NCBI GenBank assembly: GCA_030843315.1
Contig: JAUUPT010000010.1
Span: 15,636-79,635, forward strand
Length of the DNA: 64,000 nt
Origin: Bacteroidaceae bacterium
GTDB taxonomy: Bacteria; Bacteroidota; Bacteroidia; Bacteroidales; Bacteroidaceae
Direction of reading: 5' to 3'
Shown here: piece after piece, positions 8,647 to 16,903 of the stretch
Position numbering within the stretch: the stretch's first letter is position 1
Layout: each line of letters opens with the position of its first letter
Position numbers and translations under genes: made by a program
Notes under the pieces: generated by a model
Told to the model about the DNA's origin: nothing
Seen by the model: only the letters and a program-made list of their open reading frames with translations
The model's database searches: none

Positions 8647-8997
8647 CTATCGTAGGTGAAAGGGAATGGATGTCTCGGATAAAATATCCTCTTCGGTTTT
8701 TATCTTGTGAGCTTTTATCCACTCAGTCAATTCAGACTTACGAAAACGCAGACTATTCCCGAGCTTGTAATACGGAATCGCATTGTTGCATGTATAGCGG
8801 TAAATAGTGCTTTTACTCTTCTTCAACAGTACGCTCGCTTGTTCAATGTCGATTTCGTCACCATTATCAATGAATAGCATCTGTTCACTCTCCTTTGACT
8901 GGTTCTCCACTTGGGTTGACATCATTTCGATGAGATGCTCGATTGCCTGTGGCAAGTTATCGTGTGTAACTTTGCCGAATTTTTCAACGTTTGCCAT
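8647..8997 (-). CDS. Helix-turn-helix (excisionase/MerR-type) protein
   Basis: A 116-aa protein whose C-terminal half (about 50-105) is the HTH_17 excisionase-type fold: EQASVLLKKSKSTIYRYTCN for the helix-turn-helix, then IPYYKLGNSLRFRKSELTEW for the wing. Proteins of this type lead the replication operon of Bacteroides mobilisable elements and act as excision factors or transcription regulators. The ATG at 8997 is preferred because the earlier ATG at 9036 adds 13 residues outside the family. It is followed after 9 bases by the DUF3987 gene. Confidence 0.85.
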   Translation of the reverse strand: MANVEKFGKVTHDNLPQAIEHLIEMMSTQVENQSKESEQMLFIDNGDEIDIEQASVLLKKSKSTIYRYTCNNAIPYYKLGNSLRFRKSELTEWIKAHKIKTEEDILSETSIPFHLR

Positions 8998-9109
8998 TTT
9001 GTTACATTTTTGATTTGATGCAGCAAAGGAAAGCAAAGAACTAATGATGATAATTTGTCATCATCTAATCTTCAATTATTTAAGATGTCTTAATGCATGC
9101 CTCGTAAAC

Positions 9110-9149
9110 GGAAAAAGCCCTATAATCTCGTTGTCGGAGATCATAGGGC
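9110..9149 (-). terminator. Intrinsic terminator after the 9176-10141 gene
   Basis: Read on the minus strand, a 14-bp stem (one mismatch) with arms at 9136-9149 and 9115-9128 and a 7-base loop runs into TTTTTCC. It lies 27 bases past the stop of the membrane-protein gene and before the helix-turn-helix gene, so it separates the two transcription units. Confidence 0.8.
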
Positions 9150-9175
9150 TCATTAATGGGCTGTATGTATTTGCC

Positions 9176-10141
9176 TTATGAAATGATTCTTTGGTTATAT
9201 GGCATTGTCGTTCTCATCTCCTTTACGAAATCAGATATGATATTGCCTTCCTCTGATATTCTGTATAGAGGGATGATGGACGTAGAGGAAGTACGGGTCG
9301 AGTTCCTATAAAGTGATTGGGGATCATAGTCCTTTAAGTCGATAAAACACGATAAATATTTGAAAAAATCCGCTTGCTTGAGCTTTTTATAATAACTCAT
9401 CAACTCGGATATGTTATGAAAGAAGTGAGCCACGTCCTGCATGGATAGGTACTGTGGAATTACGACTTTATTGACAACCTCAATTTTTCTCCTGTCGTTG
9501 ATAAAGTATTCAAATATACTTTGCTTGATGGTGGTAATATCATCCGCCGAAAAAAAAGCCGATAATGTTGTTGTAATGTAGCGCTCAAGAAATTGCCATG
9601 TTTTGCTGTATAGTTCACTGTTATAGTCGTCAACCGTAACCTTTTGGGTAGAAACCGAGGTGGCACCTCCCGGATAAAGGGAGAGCTGCGTGTTTATGTT
9701 TTCAGAAGTCGTGCTATCAGAAGAACGATTCTCTGGTTGAGAAAGGTTCTTCAGATAGGTTTTCAGCACCTCATACTTACCCTTGTGGATTCTGTTGAAC
9801 GCAACATAATTACATTTTTTTGAGACTTCGAGAAGTTCTTTATCCAACCACTCTTTATCATTCCTATGGATTTGCAGAGCATCAATATATGCGTCTATTT
9901 TTTGTTCGCATGTTTCATTGACTTTCTGAATGGCCAGAAGAACCATGAACCCTAACGGAACAATAGGGAAAATATAATATTTTAGGTACCATGGGATGTC
10001 CAATAGCATTGAGCACGCAATTAAGGAGACACACAATGCCTGGGCTATAATGAAGGATTTATTGGATAGGTTTATCATTCTGTTATTGATTTTGTCAAGA
10101 TAATCATTGATGTTTACTTTTAGTAACCTGCTTATATACAA
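9176..10141 (-). CDS. Hypothetical membrane protein, downstream part of a split frame
   Basis: A frame of about 321 codons with two membrane helices near residues 30-70 and a long soluble C-terminal part. The family is not recognised. There is no ATG at its left end: the frame opens with TTG at 10141, and the first ATG is at residue 22 (10078). Two codons before the TTG is an in-frame TGA (10145-10147), and upstream of that the same frame continues to an ATG at 10258 behind a good -7 box. Either a longer gene was broken by a nonsense mutation or translation restarts at 10078. It carries its own terminator at 9110-9149. Confidence 0.6.
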   Translation of the reverse strand: MYISRLLKVNINDYLDKINNRMINLSNKSFIIAQALCVSLIACSMLLDIPWYLKYYIFPIVPLGFMVLLAIQKVNETCEQKIDAYIDALQIHRNDKEWLDKELLEVSKKCNYVAFNRIHKGKYEVLKTYLKNLSQPENRSSDSTTSENINTQLSLYPGGATSVSTQKVTVDDYNSELYSKTWQFLERYITTTLSAFFSADDITTIKQSIFEYFINDRRKIEVVNKVVIPQYLSMQDVAHFFHNISELMSYYKKLKQADFFKYLSCFIDLKDYDPQSLYRNSTRTSSTSIIPLYRISEEGNIISDFVKEMRTTMPYNQRIIS

Positions 10142-10144
10142 ATT

Positions 10145-10258
10145 TCAGTGCTCTTCAAATGTGAAAAAGTATCCTGCTGCTGAGTTTCTAGTCAGTTTCA
10201 TGTCTGTCTGGCTTAATTGGTTGGCGAATAAAAGATATATTCTAAATTTTTTGAACAT
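10145..10258 (-). pseudogene. 37-codon 5' fragment in frame with the 9176-10141 gene
   Basis: This frame starts at an ATG about 17 bases after the -7 box at 10275-10282 and stops at TGA 10145-10147. The reading frame is the same as that of the following 321-codon gene, with only AAT between the stop and its TTG. The peptide starts MFKKFRIYLL and has no recognisable motif. It is either the N-terminus of a gene inactivated by TGA or a small leader peptide. Confidence 0.45.
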
Positions 10259-10274
10259 GTTATTGTTACCTATG

Positions 10275-10282
10275 CAAAGGTA
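10275..10282 (-). promoter_or_regulatory. -7 box of the split membrane-protein gene
   Basis: On the minus strand this reads TACCTTTG, a full match to the Bacteroides -7 consensus. It predicts a start of transcription near 10271, 13 bases before the ATG at 10258. Confidence 0.6.
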
Positions 10283-10944
10283 CATTTTATCCATAAACGC
10301 TGCAAAATGTTGGCTGACAAAATTCCATTTCCCCACACAGTTTTACACATCATTCCTGAAAACTCAAAAAAATCAGCCTTTTCAAACACTTTATCGTAAA
10401 TCATCAACGCTAAAATTTAAAGTTAAGGCTATACTGTCATGGAGGTTTAAATAACAGCAATTATCAATTGGGAGTAGAACAAGGCACAACGTTGCACCCA
10501 ACATGAAAGTTTTTTTCTGACATTACGAAATGAATAAATTAATCGAAATAATAAAATCAGTCTTTTCTAAATACTCATGAGATCGTCTAATATATGAGTG
10601 AAAGAGGAGGAGAAACAACCATACATATTAGAGTCAGTTACCCCCAAAACAAAGGTCTAAGATTGATCAATACTTCTCATTTTTGTACCTCAATGAAAAA
10701 ACAAAAAAAGACTTGATTATTTGAGATAAAATCAGTATTTTTGCAATGAGTTAAGGACATTTAGAAAATGCGATCATTGCTATATTATTGATTATCAGTA
10801 TTTTACATTTTCATTTTTTGTACCTCGTGTGTATCTCTCTTTTTCATTCACTGTTTGAATTGATTGACTATCAGTATTTTGCATAGTTTTTCAATATCCT
10901 GCATCGGAAAGTAGGTGATGATTACCAACGACTAGACTAACTCA
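10283..10944. other. AT-rich gap at the right edge of the acquired element
   Basis: No gene is supported on either strand. It holds three copies of a 15-bp word, ATCAGTATTTT followed by TGCA, ACAT or GCAT, at 10731-10746, 10794-10808 and 10870-10884. It also has two TTTTGTACCTC-like words near 10681 and 10817. Composition shifts to the GC-richer chromosome at about 10900. The junction of the element may lie here, but no attachment-site pair can be shown because the left end is not in the window. Confidence 0.5.
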
Positions 10945-11979
10945 CTATTTCGATATTGCCACCTTAATAACTCCATCCTGCTTATTTTCAAAAAGATGAT
11001 AAGCTTCTTCAATCTTGTTTAGTGGAAATCGGTGTGTAATAAGAGGAGTGGTATCAATTTTGCCTTCTTCAATCAGATTAAGAATCTCGGCGCAGTCGCA
11101 GCCATCTACTCCGCCTGTTTTGAAAGTCAAATTCTTGCCATACATATCAGGCAGAGGAAGAAGTTGGGGATGGTTGTAGAGGGCTACGATAGTAACAATA
11201 GCATTAGGACGAGCACAGTTCCACGCCAAGTGGAAGGTATCCTCACTTCCAGCCACTTCCAAGACGACATCTGCTCCGCCATGGATGCTGTTCTTAAGTA
11301 CGCAATCCGTGCAGCTTTCCGGTTCCGTTACCAGCACATCCGGATAATGTTCACGAATAAACTGAATTCTTTCGGGAGACTTTTCACAAACAATGATACG
11401 CCGTGGTCTCTTCAGCATCACACATAGTAAGGTACAAATTCCGGTAGGACCGGCACCGATGATAAGAACTGTATCACTCTCTGAGATTTCCGAGATGCGG
11501 GTTGCCCAAAAGCCTGTTGCAAGCACATCACCCACAAACAATGCTCGCTCGTCGCTCACTGCATCCGGAATACGATTCAATCCTTGGTTGGCATTAGGAA
11601 CTCTAACATATTCAGCTTGCCCCCCATCAATGCGACACCCTAAAGCCCAACCACCATTAGGGGCGGTACAATTATTGACATATCCATGTTTACAAAAGAA
11701 GCACTCACCACAAAAGGTTTCTACATTCACAGTAACCCTATCACCGGGTTTGACCGAAATAACGCCGGAACCCACTTCCTCCACAACACCTACCATCTCG
11801 TGTCCGACAGTTACTCCAGGAATCGCACGAGGCACACTACCATGTTTGATATGAAGATCACTAGTACAGATGCTACTAATTGTCACACGAACGATTGCAT
11901 CGCATGCATCCTGCAGTTCGGGTATCGGTTTCTCTTGCAGTTCAAATTTTCCGCTTTCAACATACGTATATGCAAGCAT
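10945..11979 (-). CDS. Zinc-dependent medium-chain alcohol dehydrogenase
   Basis: A 344-aa cytosolic NAD(P)-dependent oxidoreductase of the MDR family, of ordinary length. Cys38 and the GHE motif (His60, Glu61) bind the catalytic zinc. Cys90, Cys93, Cys96 and Cys104 are the four ligands of the structural zinc. The Rossmann motif IGAGPTG lies near residue 174. It most resembles alcohol/sorbitol dehydrogenase-like enzymes; the substrate cannot be told. It stands alone, with a small conserved gene 27 bases upstream on the same strand. Confidence 0.9.
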   Translation of the reverse strand: MLAYTYVESGKFELQEKPIPELQDACDAIVRVTISSICTSDLHIKHGSVPRAIPGVTVGHEMVGVVEEVGSGVISVKPGDRVTVNVETFCGECFFCKHGYVNNCTAPNGGWALGCRIDGGQAEYVRVPNANQGLNRIPDAVSDERALFVGDVLATGFWATRISEISESDTVLIIGAGPTGICTLLCVMLKRPRRIIVCEKSPERIQFIREHYPDVLVTEPESCTDCVLKNSIHGGADVVLEVAGSEDTFHLAWNCARPNAIVTIVALYNHPQLLPLPDMYGKNLTFKTGGVDGCDCAEILNLIEEGKIDTTPLITHRFPLNKIEEAYHLFENKQDGVIKVAISK

Positions 11980-12006
11980 TATATTTTCCTTCCCTAATTA
12001 ATAAAG

Positions 12007-12192
12007 CTATAAATCCTCCCCTTTGTGCTTCTCCTTCCGCGTATAAAGTTTCTTCGACCGATGCACACGATCGGACGAATGGAATCCCGGGCCAAGCATC
12101 TCCTGCTCTGCTACCCTATTCCCCTTCTTGACGGCTTTGATATAGTCCTCAATAGAAATGCTTTTCCTTATCTTACGCTTTCGTGTTCCCAT
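12007..12192 (-). CDS. Small basic conserved protein (61 aa)
   Basis: A 61-residue, strongly basic protein starting MGTRKRKIRKSISIEDYIKA. It has a predicted helix and a lysine/arginine-rich C-terminus. It looks like one of the short conserved Bacteroides proteins of unknown role; its basic character suggests nucleic acid contact (inference). It is coded upstream of the alcohol dehydrogenase and diverges from the glycine-zipper lipoprotein. Confidence 0.6.
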   Translation of the reverse strand: MGTRKRKIRKSISIEDYIKAVKKGNRVAEQEMLGPGFHSSDRVHRSKKLYTRKEKHKGEDL

Positions 12193-12254
12193 AAAATCAA
12201 TATTGCTGATGCATTATTGGCGGCAAATATAATTGTTTTCGTGAATACTTTCCC

Positions 12255-12262
12255 TACCTTTG
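12255..12262 (+). promoter_or_regulatory. -7 box of the glycine-zipper lipoprotein gene
   Basis: TACCTTTG matches TAnnTTTG and lies 31 bases before the ATG at 12294, giving a leader of about 28 bases. Confidence 0.6.
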
Positions 12263-12293
12263 TATCAAATAACAGTGCCAAATCCTCATAAAT

Positions 12294-12965
12294 ATGAAGA
12301 AACAGATTGCAATATTGACCGCCGCCCTGCTGATGCTGGCAAGTTGCGGCACGGGCCGAATGGCATCGGGCGACCCCGGTGCCGTGCTGGCAGGAGCTGC
12401 CATAGGCGGCAACGTGGGTAGCGCCATAGGTGGACTGATAGGCGATAGTAACGGTGGATGGAGAGGTGGATACCGGGGCTCCGCCATCGGCAGCATCATC
12501 GGCACCGTGGCAGGAGCCGCCATTGCCAATGCCGCCACCGCACCCAAGAAGCAGGAAGAATATAGCTACCGCATAGAGCCGTCACCGCGCGCCGGAAGGC
12601 AAGAGATGCCGTCCGCCGTGGGCTACCTGCGGATACACAACATACGCTTCATTGACGATAGCCGCGACCATGTGATCAACTCGAACGAGCATTGCAAAGT
12701 GATTTTTGAAATCGTAAACGAAGGAGACCGGACGGCCTACAACGTGGTGCCCGTAGTGGCGGAAACCAGCGGGATGAAGCGCATCTACATCTCGCCATCC
12801 GTCATGATAGAGCAGATGGCGCCCGGAGACGGGATGAAGTACACCGCCAGCATCCATGCCGGAGAGCGGATAAAGACGGGCAACATCACCCTGCACATTG
12901 CCGTGTCCGACGAGTATGGAAACGAATACGACTGGCAGGAGTTCTCGCTGCCTACCCAGCGGTAA
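12294..12965 (+). CDS. Glycine-zipper lipoprotein
   Basis: A 223-aa lipoprotein with signal peptide and lipobox LASC (Cys19). Residues about 28-85 form a glycine zipper, alternating Gly/Ala-rich segments such as AGAAIGGNVGSAIGG and GSIIGTVAGAAIANA, which can insert in or pack against a membrane. The C-terminal domain (about 110-220) is beta-rich and reads like an Ig/CARDB-type fold. Envelope location is likely. The function is not known. GC content is clearly higher than in the element to the left. A 50-codon gene follows on the same strand. Confidence 0.8.
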   Translation: MKKQIAILTAALLMLASCGTGRMASGDPGAVLAGAAIGGNVGSAIGGLIGDSNGGWRGGYRGSAIGSIIGTVAGAAIANAATAPKKQEEYSYRIEPSPRAGRQEMPSAVGYLRIHNIRFIDDSRDHVINSNEHCKVIFEIVNEGDRTAYNVVPVVAETSGMKRIYISPSVMIEQMAPGDGMKYTASIHAGERIKTGNITLHIAVSDEYGNEYDWQEFSLPTQR

Positions 12966-13009
12966 ACGCGCACGTCAACAAGATGGTATGAACCAAGCAG
13001 ATAAAGACA

Positions 13010-13162
13010 ATGGCAGATAACTACCTCGAAAAGCAAATGGAGCAGTACCAAGCCCGGAAAGCGGCTTGGGAAAGGGAACGGAAATATGGCAAGAAGAAGG
13101 TGCACACGCGCCAACAATCCCCAAAGCCGGAAGAAAAGGGTGAGCCAAAACAGACCTTATAA
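13010..13162 (+). CDS. Short basic conserved protein (50 aa)
   Basis: A 50-codon gene starting MADNYLEKQMEQYQARKAAW, highly charged and predicted to be helical. Short proteins opening MADNYLEK are common conserved hypotheticals in Bacteroides. It follows the lipoprotein gene by 44 bases on the same strand and probably shares its transcript. The stop TAA is at 13160-13162. Confidence 0.6.
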   Translation: MADNYLEKQMEQYQARKAAWERERKYGKKKVHTRQQSPKPEEKGEPKQTL

Positions 13163-13184
13163 CATATAATAAACTGGCATACCC

Positions 13185-14042
13185 TTATTTGAAAGCCGGT
13201 GGCGGCAGATGCATCCCCGCCATCGTCAGTTGATGGTCGCGGGCATACTGGAGATAGTGCTTACGGGCTTTCACGGCATCTTCCTTATTCATGTCGAACG
13301 AGGCGCAAATCTCGGGATGTTCCATTTGAAGGGCGGCACCATGAATCAGGTCGCCAATCACCAGGAGCTTTCCTGCCTGGAAAACGGTGTGCCCCGGAGT
13401 ATGGCCCACGGCATCCATCGCCACGACATCGCCCGGCAGGGTATCGCCGAACTCAAACAGGTGCAGGCGCGTTTTGTAGGCGTCCATCGTCTTTACCACC
13501 TGGGCTTTTCTATCGGCAGGCATATTCATCCAGGCATCGTACTCCACTCTTGATGCATAGACTTCAGCATTAGGAAATACTACGCTATCGCCCTTCATCA
13601 TTCCGCCGATATGGTCGCCGTGGAAGTGGGTGAGATATAAATACTTAATATCGGCAGGTTCCACACCCAAAGACTTCAGCCCGGCCAGCAGACGGCTATC
13701 CAGCGCTCCCATCCCGGTATCAAAGAGAATACGAATGCCGTTTGTCTCTACCAGGAAGGCGCTCATAGAAGCGGGGATTCCATCCTGAAGCGAAAGGCTA
13801 TCTATCAAGGCATCACTTGCATCCGGAAAGATAGTGCGGGGCATGAAGTGCTCCTGGGCATTATCTTGAATCCAGGATGCCTGCACCCCATCGAGTTGCA
13901 GGGTCTTTACGCCATCAACGGTGGCTTTTGTAGTATCCATACTTACCTCCTTACTTGTTTGTTTCTTTGCGCCGCTACCGCAAGCTGCCAGTAGCAATGC
14001 CACGGATAGGGCAACCAGATAACTCCATGTTTTGTTCTTCAT
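13185..14042 (-). CDS. Metallo-beta-lactamase-fold lipoprotein
   Basis: A 285-aa lipoprotein (lipobox LAAC, Cys21) with an MBL-fold hydrolase domain. The signature THFHGDH (about 138-144) gives the HxHxDH zinc site. The later ligands are in GHTPGH (about 214-219) and in the Asp of VIGDLIHG. This is the AttM/quorum-quenching lactonase-like type of MBL, but the substrate is unknown. It should act at the periplasmic face of an envelope membrane. It ends 22 bases from the convergent 50-codon gene. Confidence 0.85.
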   Translation of the reverse strand: MKNKTWSYLVALSVALLLAACGSGAKKQTSKEVSMDTTKATVDGVKTLQLDGVQASWIQDNAQEHFMPRTIFPDASDALIDSLSLQDGIPASMSAFLVETNGIRILFDTGMGALDSRLLAGLKSLGVEPADIKYLYLTHFHGDHIGGMMKGDSVVFPNAEVYASRVEYDAWMNMPADRKAQVVKTMDAYKTRLHLFEFGDTLPGDVVAMDAVGHTPGHTVFQAGKLLVIGDLIHGAALQMEHPEICASFDMNKEDAVKARKHYLQYARDHQLTMAGMHLPPPAFK

Positions 14043-14287
14043 CGACTCCTTTTTTTTAAATTAATGAATATCCAAATCTACGCAAATAGATGAAGTAATA
14101 CCTCCGGGGAGCGGACAAATTAAGGAGATTTAGTAAAAAAGATGCGCTAATGATACAATTAATATCATCTATGTATCCTATTGATACAAAGTGCATGAAT
14201 AATTTGTGTACATCACTTATATTTTCTTTCTTTATATGAAATTTCATAGAAAATTTGAAATCAAAATAAAATAAATCAATTTCAAGC

Positions 14288-16810
14288 ATGAAGAAAGTAG
14301 CCTTTTTCTTAGTAGCTGCATTGCTATCGGCGTGTGGCGGTAATTCGGACCAAAAGGATTTGAAAATCAATTCCCTTGGGTATTTTGAAACGCAAGGCCT
14401 CAATGTCCTTGTATTCAACAACCAGTATAGTGGTGGCTTTAATGATGAAAAGAACTCCGGTATAGAGATGATTCATCATGGCGTAAGAACCGTAACAGGG
14501 GGTGCCGTGAGGCTCTCTAATACTCCCGAGCAATGGGACCTCGTGCCTCAGATGACCAATCGAGTGGTGGATACATTAGCAAACTCCATCGAAGTTACGC
14601 TCAGATATCCCGATTATGATTTTGATTCGCGAGTGGTGGTTACGGGCAAGGGAAAGGCCATCGAAATATCCGTTTACCTGGATAAGCCCGTTCCCGAGAA
14701 ACTTGAAAAGGACGCCGGTTTTAATCTTGAATTCCTACCTTCGCAATACTGGAGCAAGACCTACCTGATGGACGGACGTGCCGGACTCATCCCCCGCTAT
14801 GCGGTGAGCAACACCATCACAAGGCCCAATAGCGAGAAGATGAAGCAATACAAAGGCTATGTAACTTCCGACGATAGGGGCACCGGCACGTTTATCGATC
14901 CCCTACCCATTGAAACCGGCCGCGAACTGATCCTGGCATCCGATACGCCCGAACGTTTGGTGAAAATCACCTCGGAAGATGCTGACCTGTCGCTCTACGA
15001 CGGCCGCATACTGGCTCAGAATGGCTGGTTCGTAGTCCGTAGCTTGCTCCCCAAGGGAAAGACCGGCAAAGTGCTGACCTGGACGGTGGAAGGAAACACC
15101 ATCGACGGATGGGTAAGAAAGCCTAATATCGGTTTCTCTCAAGTGGGCTACATCCCTTCGCAACCCAAAGTAGCGGTCATTGAACTCGACAAAAAGGACA
15201 AACCGATGACCAAAGCATCTATATATAAGGTAGGCAACGACGGAAAAGCTACCGAAGTGTTCAGCGGCAAGATTGAGCCGTGGGGCAACTACTTTAAATA
15301 CAACTATGTGAGATTTGATTTCTCTTCGGTCAACACCCCGGGCGTATACTACATCAAGTATGGCGACATCGCCACCAATCACTTCCTGATAGAAGACAAC
15401 GTTTATAGCAAGATTACCGATGCCACCAGCGATGTATGGATTCCGATACACATGGACCACATGTACGTAAAAGAAGGTTATAGAGTGTGGCATGGCGAAC
15501 CGTTCAAGGAAGGTTATCTCCAGGCTCCACCCAATACCGACCACTTCGACCTTCACGGACAGGGCCCGACGACCGACACCAAGTATAAAGGGCTGCAACT
15601 GATACCCGGACTGAACGTAGGTGGCTTCTTCGATGCCGGCGACTTTGACATTGAAACCGGCTCGAACATCGGCGTGGTGCAGAACCTTGTACAGGCATGG
15701 GAATACTTCAAGCCCATGCGCGACGAGACTTTTGTCGATCAGAAGCAACGCTACGTCAATCTTCATCGTCCGGACGGAACGCCCGACGTGTTGCAATACA
15801 TCGAACACGGTGCCTTGCAACTGGTAGCCCAAGCCGAGATTATAGGCCACATGGCACAGACGCTTTCCAACTCCGTGCTCGACAATTACCATCACCTGGG
15901 CGATGCCGCCTCTATAACGGACGGACTTCCTTATAATCCGAACCTCGGCCCGTACGAAGTAGCCCGCGACGGCCGTTCCAGCGGAGTGAAGGATGATATG
16001 TGGGCATTCACCACCCGCGACCCGCGACGTGACCTTAGTGCGGCAACCATGTTTGCCGGAGTAAGCCGTGCACTGAAGGGATACAACGACGACCTTGCGG
16101 CAAGGGCATTGGTACAATCGAAACGACTCTTGAAAGAAGCTGATGAGCTGCTTGCCAAACTACCGGAAGACCAACGCGGGACGGCAGATATGGCCACCAA
16201 CCTGCAACTATACATCACCACCGGAGAGCAACAATACATCGATAAGTTCCAGGAACTCCTGTGGCCTACACTCGATCGTAACGTCAGCCGCAACATCCTG
16301 ACGGCCCTGCACGCCATACCTCACATGGACGCTTCTTACAAGGAAAAACTCCGCCCCTACGTAGTGAAGTACCAGGAATATATCGACGGACTCGAAAAGG
16401 ATAACCCCTACGGAGTACCCATCGGCCTGGGCAACTGGGCGGGAAGTGGAGACGTAGTGAACTTCGGTACTACTATTTGCTTTGCCAACAGGGAATTCCC
16501 TGACATTATAGATGCCAAGAACGCATTCAAAGCTACCAACTGGTTGTTTGGCTGCCACCCGTATCACAACTATTCACTGGTAGCAACGGTGGGCGCCACT
16601 CGTCCCAAAGAAGTATTCTATGGCAACAACCGGGCGGACTTCTCATTCATTCCGGGCAATGTGGCGCCGGGATTACTCTTCCGTCAGCCCGACCACTTTG
16701 AGAACTACGACGATTGGCCCTTCTTCTGGGGACAAAACGAAGGTACGATTGGCGGGAATACCAGCTATCTGATTTTTGGAAGTGCTTTCAATAATATAAT
16801 AGTGGAGTAA
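14288..16810 (+). CDS. GH9 family glucanase lipoprotein
   Basis: An 840-aa secreted glycoside hydrolase with lipobox LSAC (Cys16). The N-terminal about 270 residues form a beta-rich domain without a clear family. Residues about 283-370 form the CelD-type Ig-like domain that precedes GH9. Residues 375-840 are the GH9 (alpha/alpha)6 barrel. The catalytic base pair lies in DAGDFD (Asp449, Asp452) and the acid is Glu818 in NEGTIGGN. It probably hydrolyses beta-1,4- or mixed-linkage glucan. It is not linked to SusC/SusD here, but together with the PUL at the right end it adds to beta-glucan breakdown. A large palindrome follows the stop. Confidence 0.9.
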   Translation: MKKVAFFLVAALLSACGGNSDQKDLKINSLGYFETQGLNVLVFNNQYSGGFNDEKNSGIEMIHHGVRTVTGGAVRLSNTPEQWDLVPQMTNRVVDTLANSIEVTLRYPDYDFDSRVVVTGKGKAIEISVYLDKPVPEKLEKDAGFNLEFLPSQYWSKTYLMDGRAGLIPRYAVSNTITRPNSEKMKQYKGYVTSDDRGTGTFIDPLPIETGRELILASDTPERLVKITSEDADLSLYDGRILAQNGWFVVRSLLPKGKTGKVLTWTVEGNTIDGWVRKPNIGFSQVGYIPSQPKVAVIELDKKDKPMTKASIYKVGNDGKATEVFSGKIEPWGNYFKYNYVRFDFSSVNTPGVYYIKYGDIATNHFLIEDNVYSKITDATSDVWIPIHMDHMYVKEGYRVWHGEPFKEGYLQAPPNTDHFDLHGQGPTTDTKYKGLQLIPGLNVGGFFDAGDFDIETGSNIGVVQNLVQAWEYFKPMRDETFVDQKQRYVNLHRPDGTPDVLQYIEHGALQLVAQAEIIGHMAQTLSNSVLDNYHHLGDAASITDGLPYNPNLGPYEVARDGRSSGVKDDMWAFTTRDPRRDLSAATMFAGVSRALKGYNDDLAARALVQSKRLLKEADELLAKLPEDQRGTADMATNLQLYITTGEQQYIDKFQELLWPTLDRNVSRNILTALHAIPHMDASYKEKLRPYVVKYQEYIDGLEKDNPYGVPIGLGNWAGSGDVVNFGTTICFANREFPDIIDAKNAFKATNWLFGCHPYHNYSLVATVGATRPKEVFYGNNRADFSFIPGNVAPGLLFRQPDHFENYDDWPFFWGQNEGTIGGNTSYLIFGSAFNNIIVE

Positions 16811-16813
16811 GAT

Positions 16814-16901
16814 AATGTGCTAATGTGATTAATGTGCTAATGACCTGCGGCGTGGTAGCGCAGCCAATTAGCACATTAGCACATTAATCACATTAGCACA
16901 T
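16814..16901. terminator. Large bidirectional hairpin made of TGCTAATG words
   Basis: Two arms of at least 28 bases pair perfectly. Each arm is built from repeats of AATGTGCTAATG. The loop is about 25 bases and contains GCGGCGTGGTAGCGC. It fills the gap between two convergent genes, and T-rich DNA follows the right arm, so it can end transcription from both sides. Confidence 0.75.
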
Positions 16902-16903
16902 TT

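Noticed and set aside
10107..10454. 115-codon plus-strand frame at the right edge of the element
   Set aside because: It overlaps the split membrane gene and its promoter, has no -7 box, and its product has no motif.
14903..16117. Long open frame (404 codons) on the strand opposite the GH9 gene
   Set aside because: It lies wholly within a gene with clear GH9 motifs and its product has no domain. It is a mirror of the high-GC codon use of the true gene.
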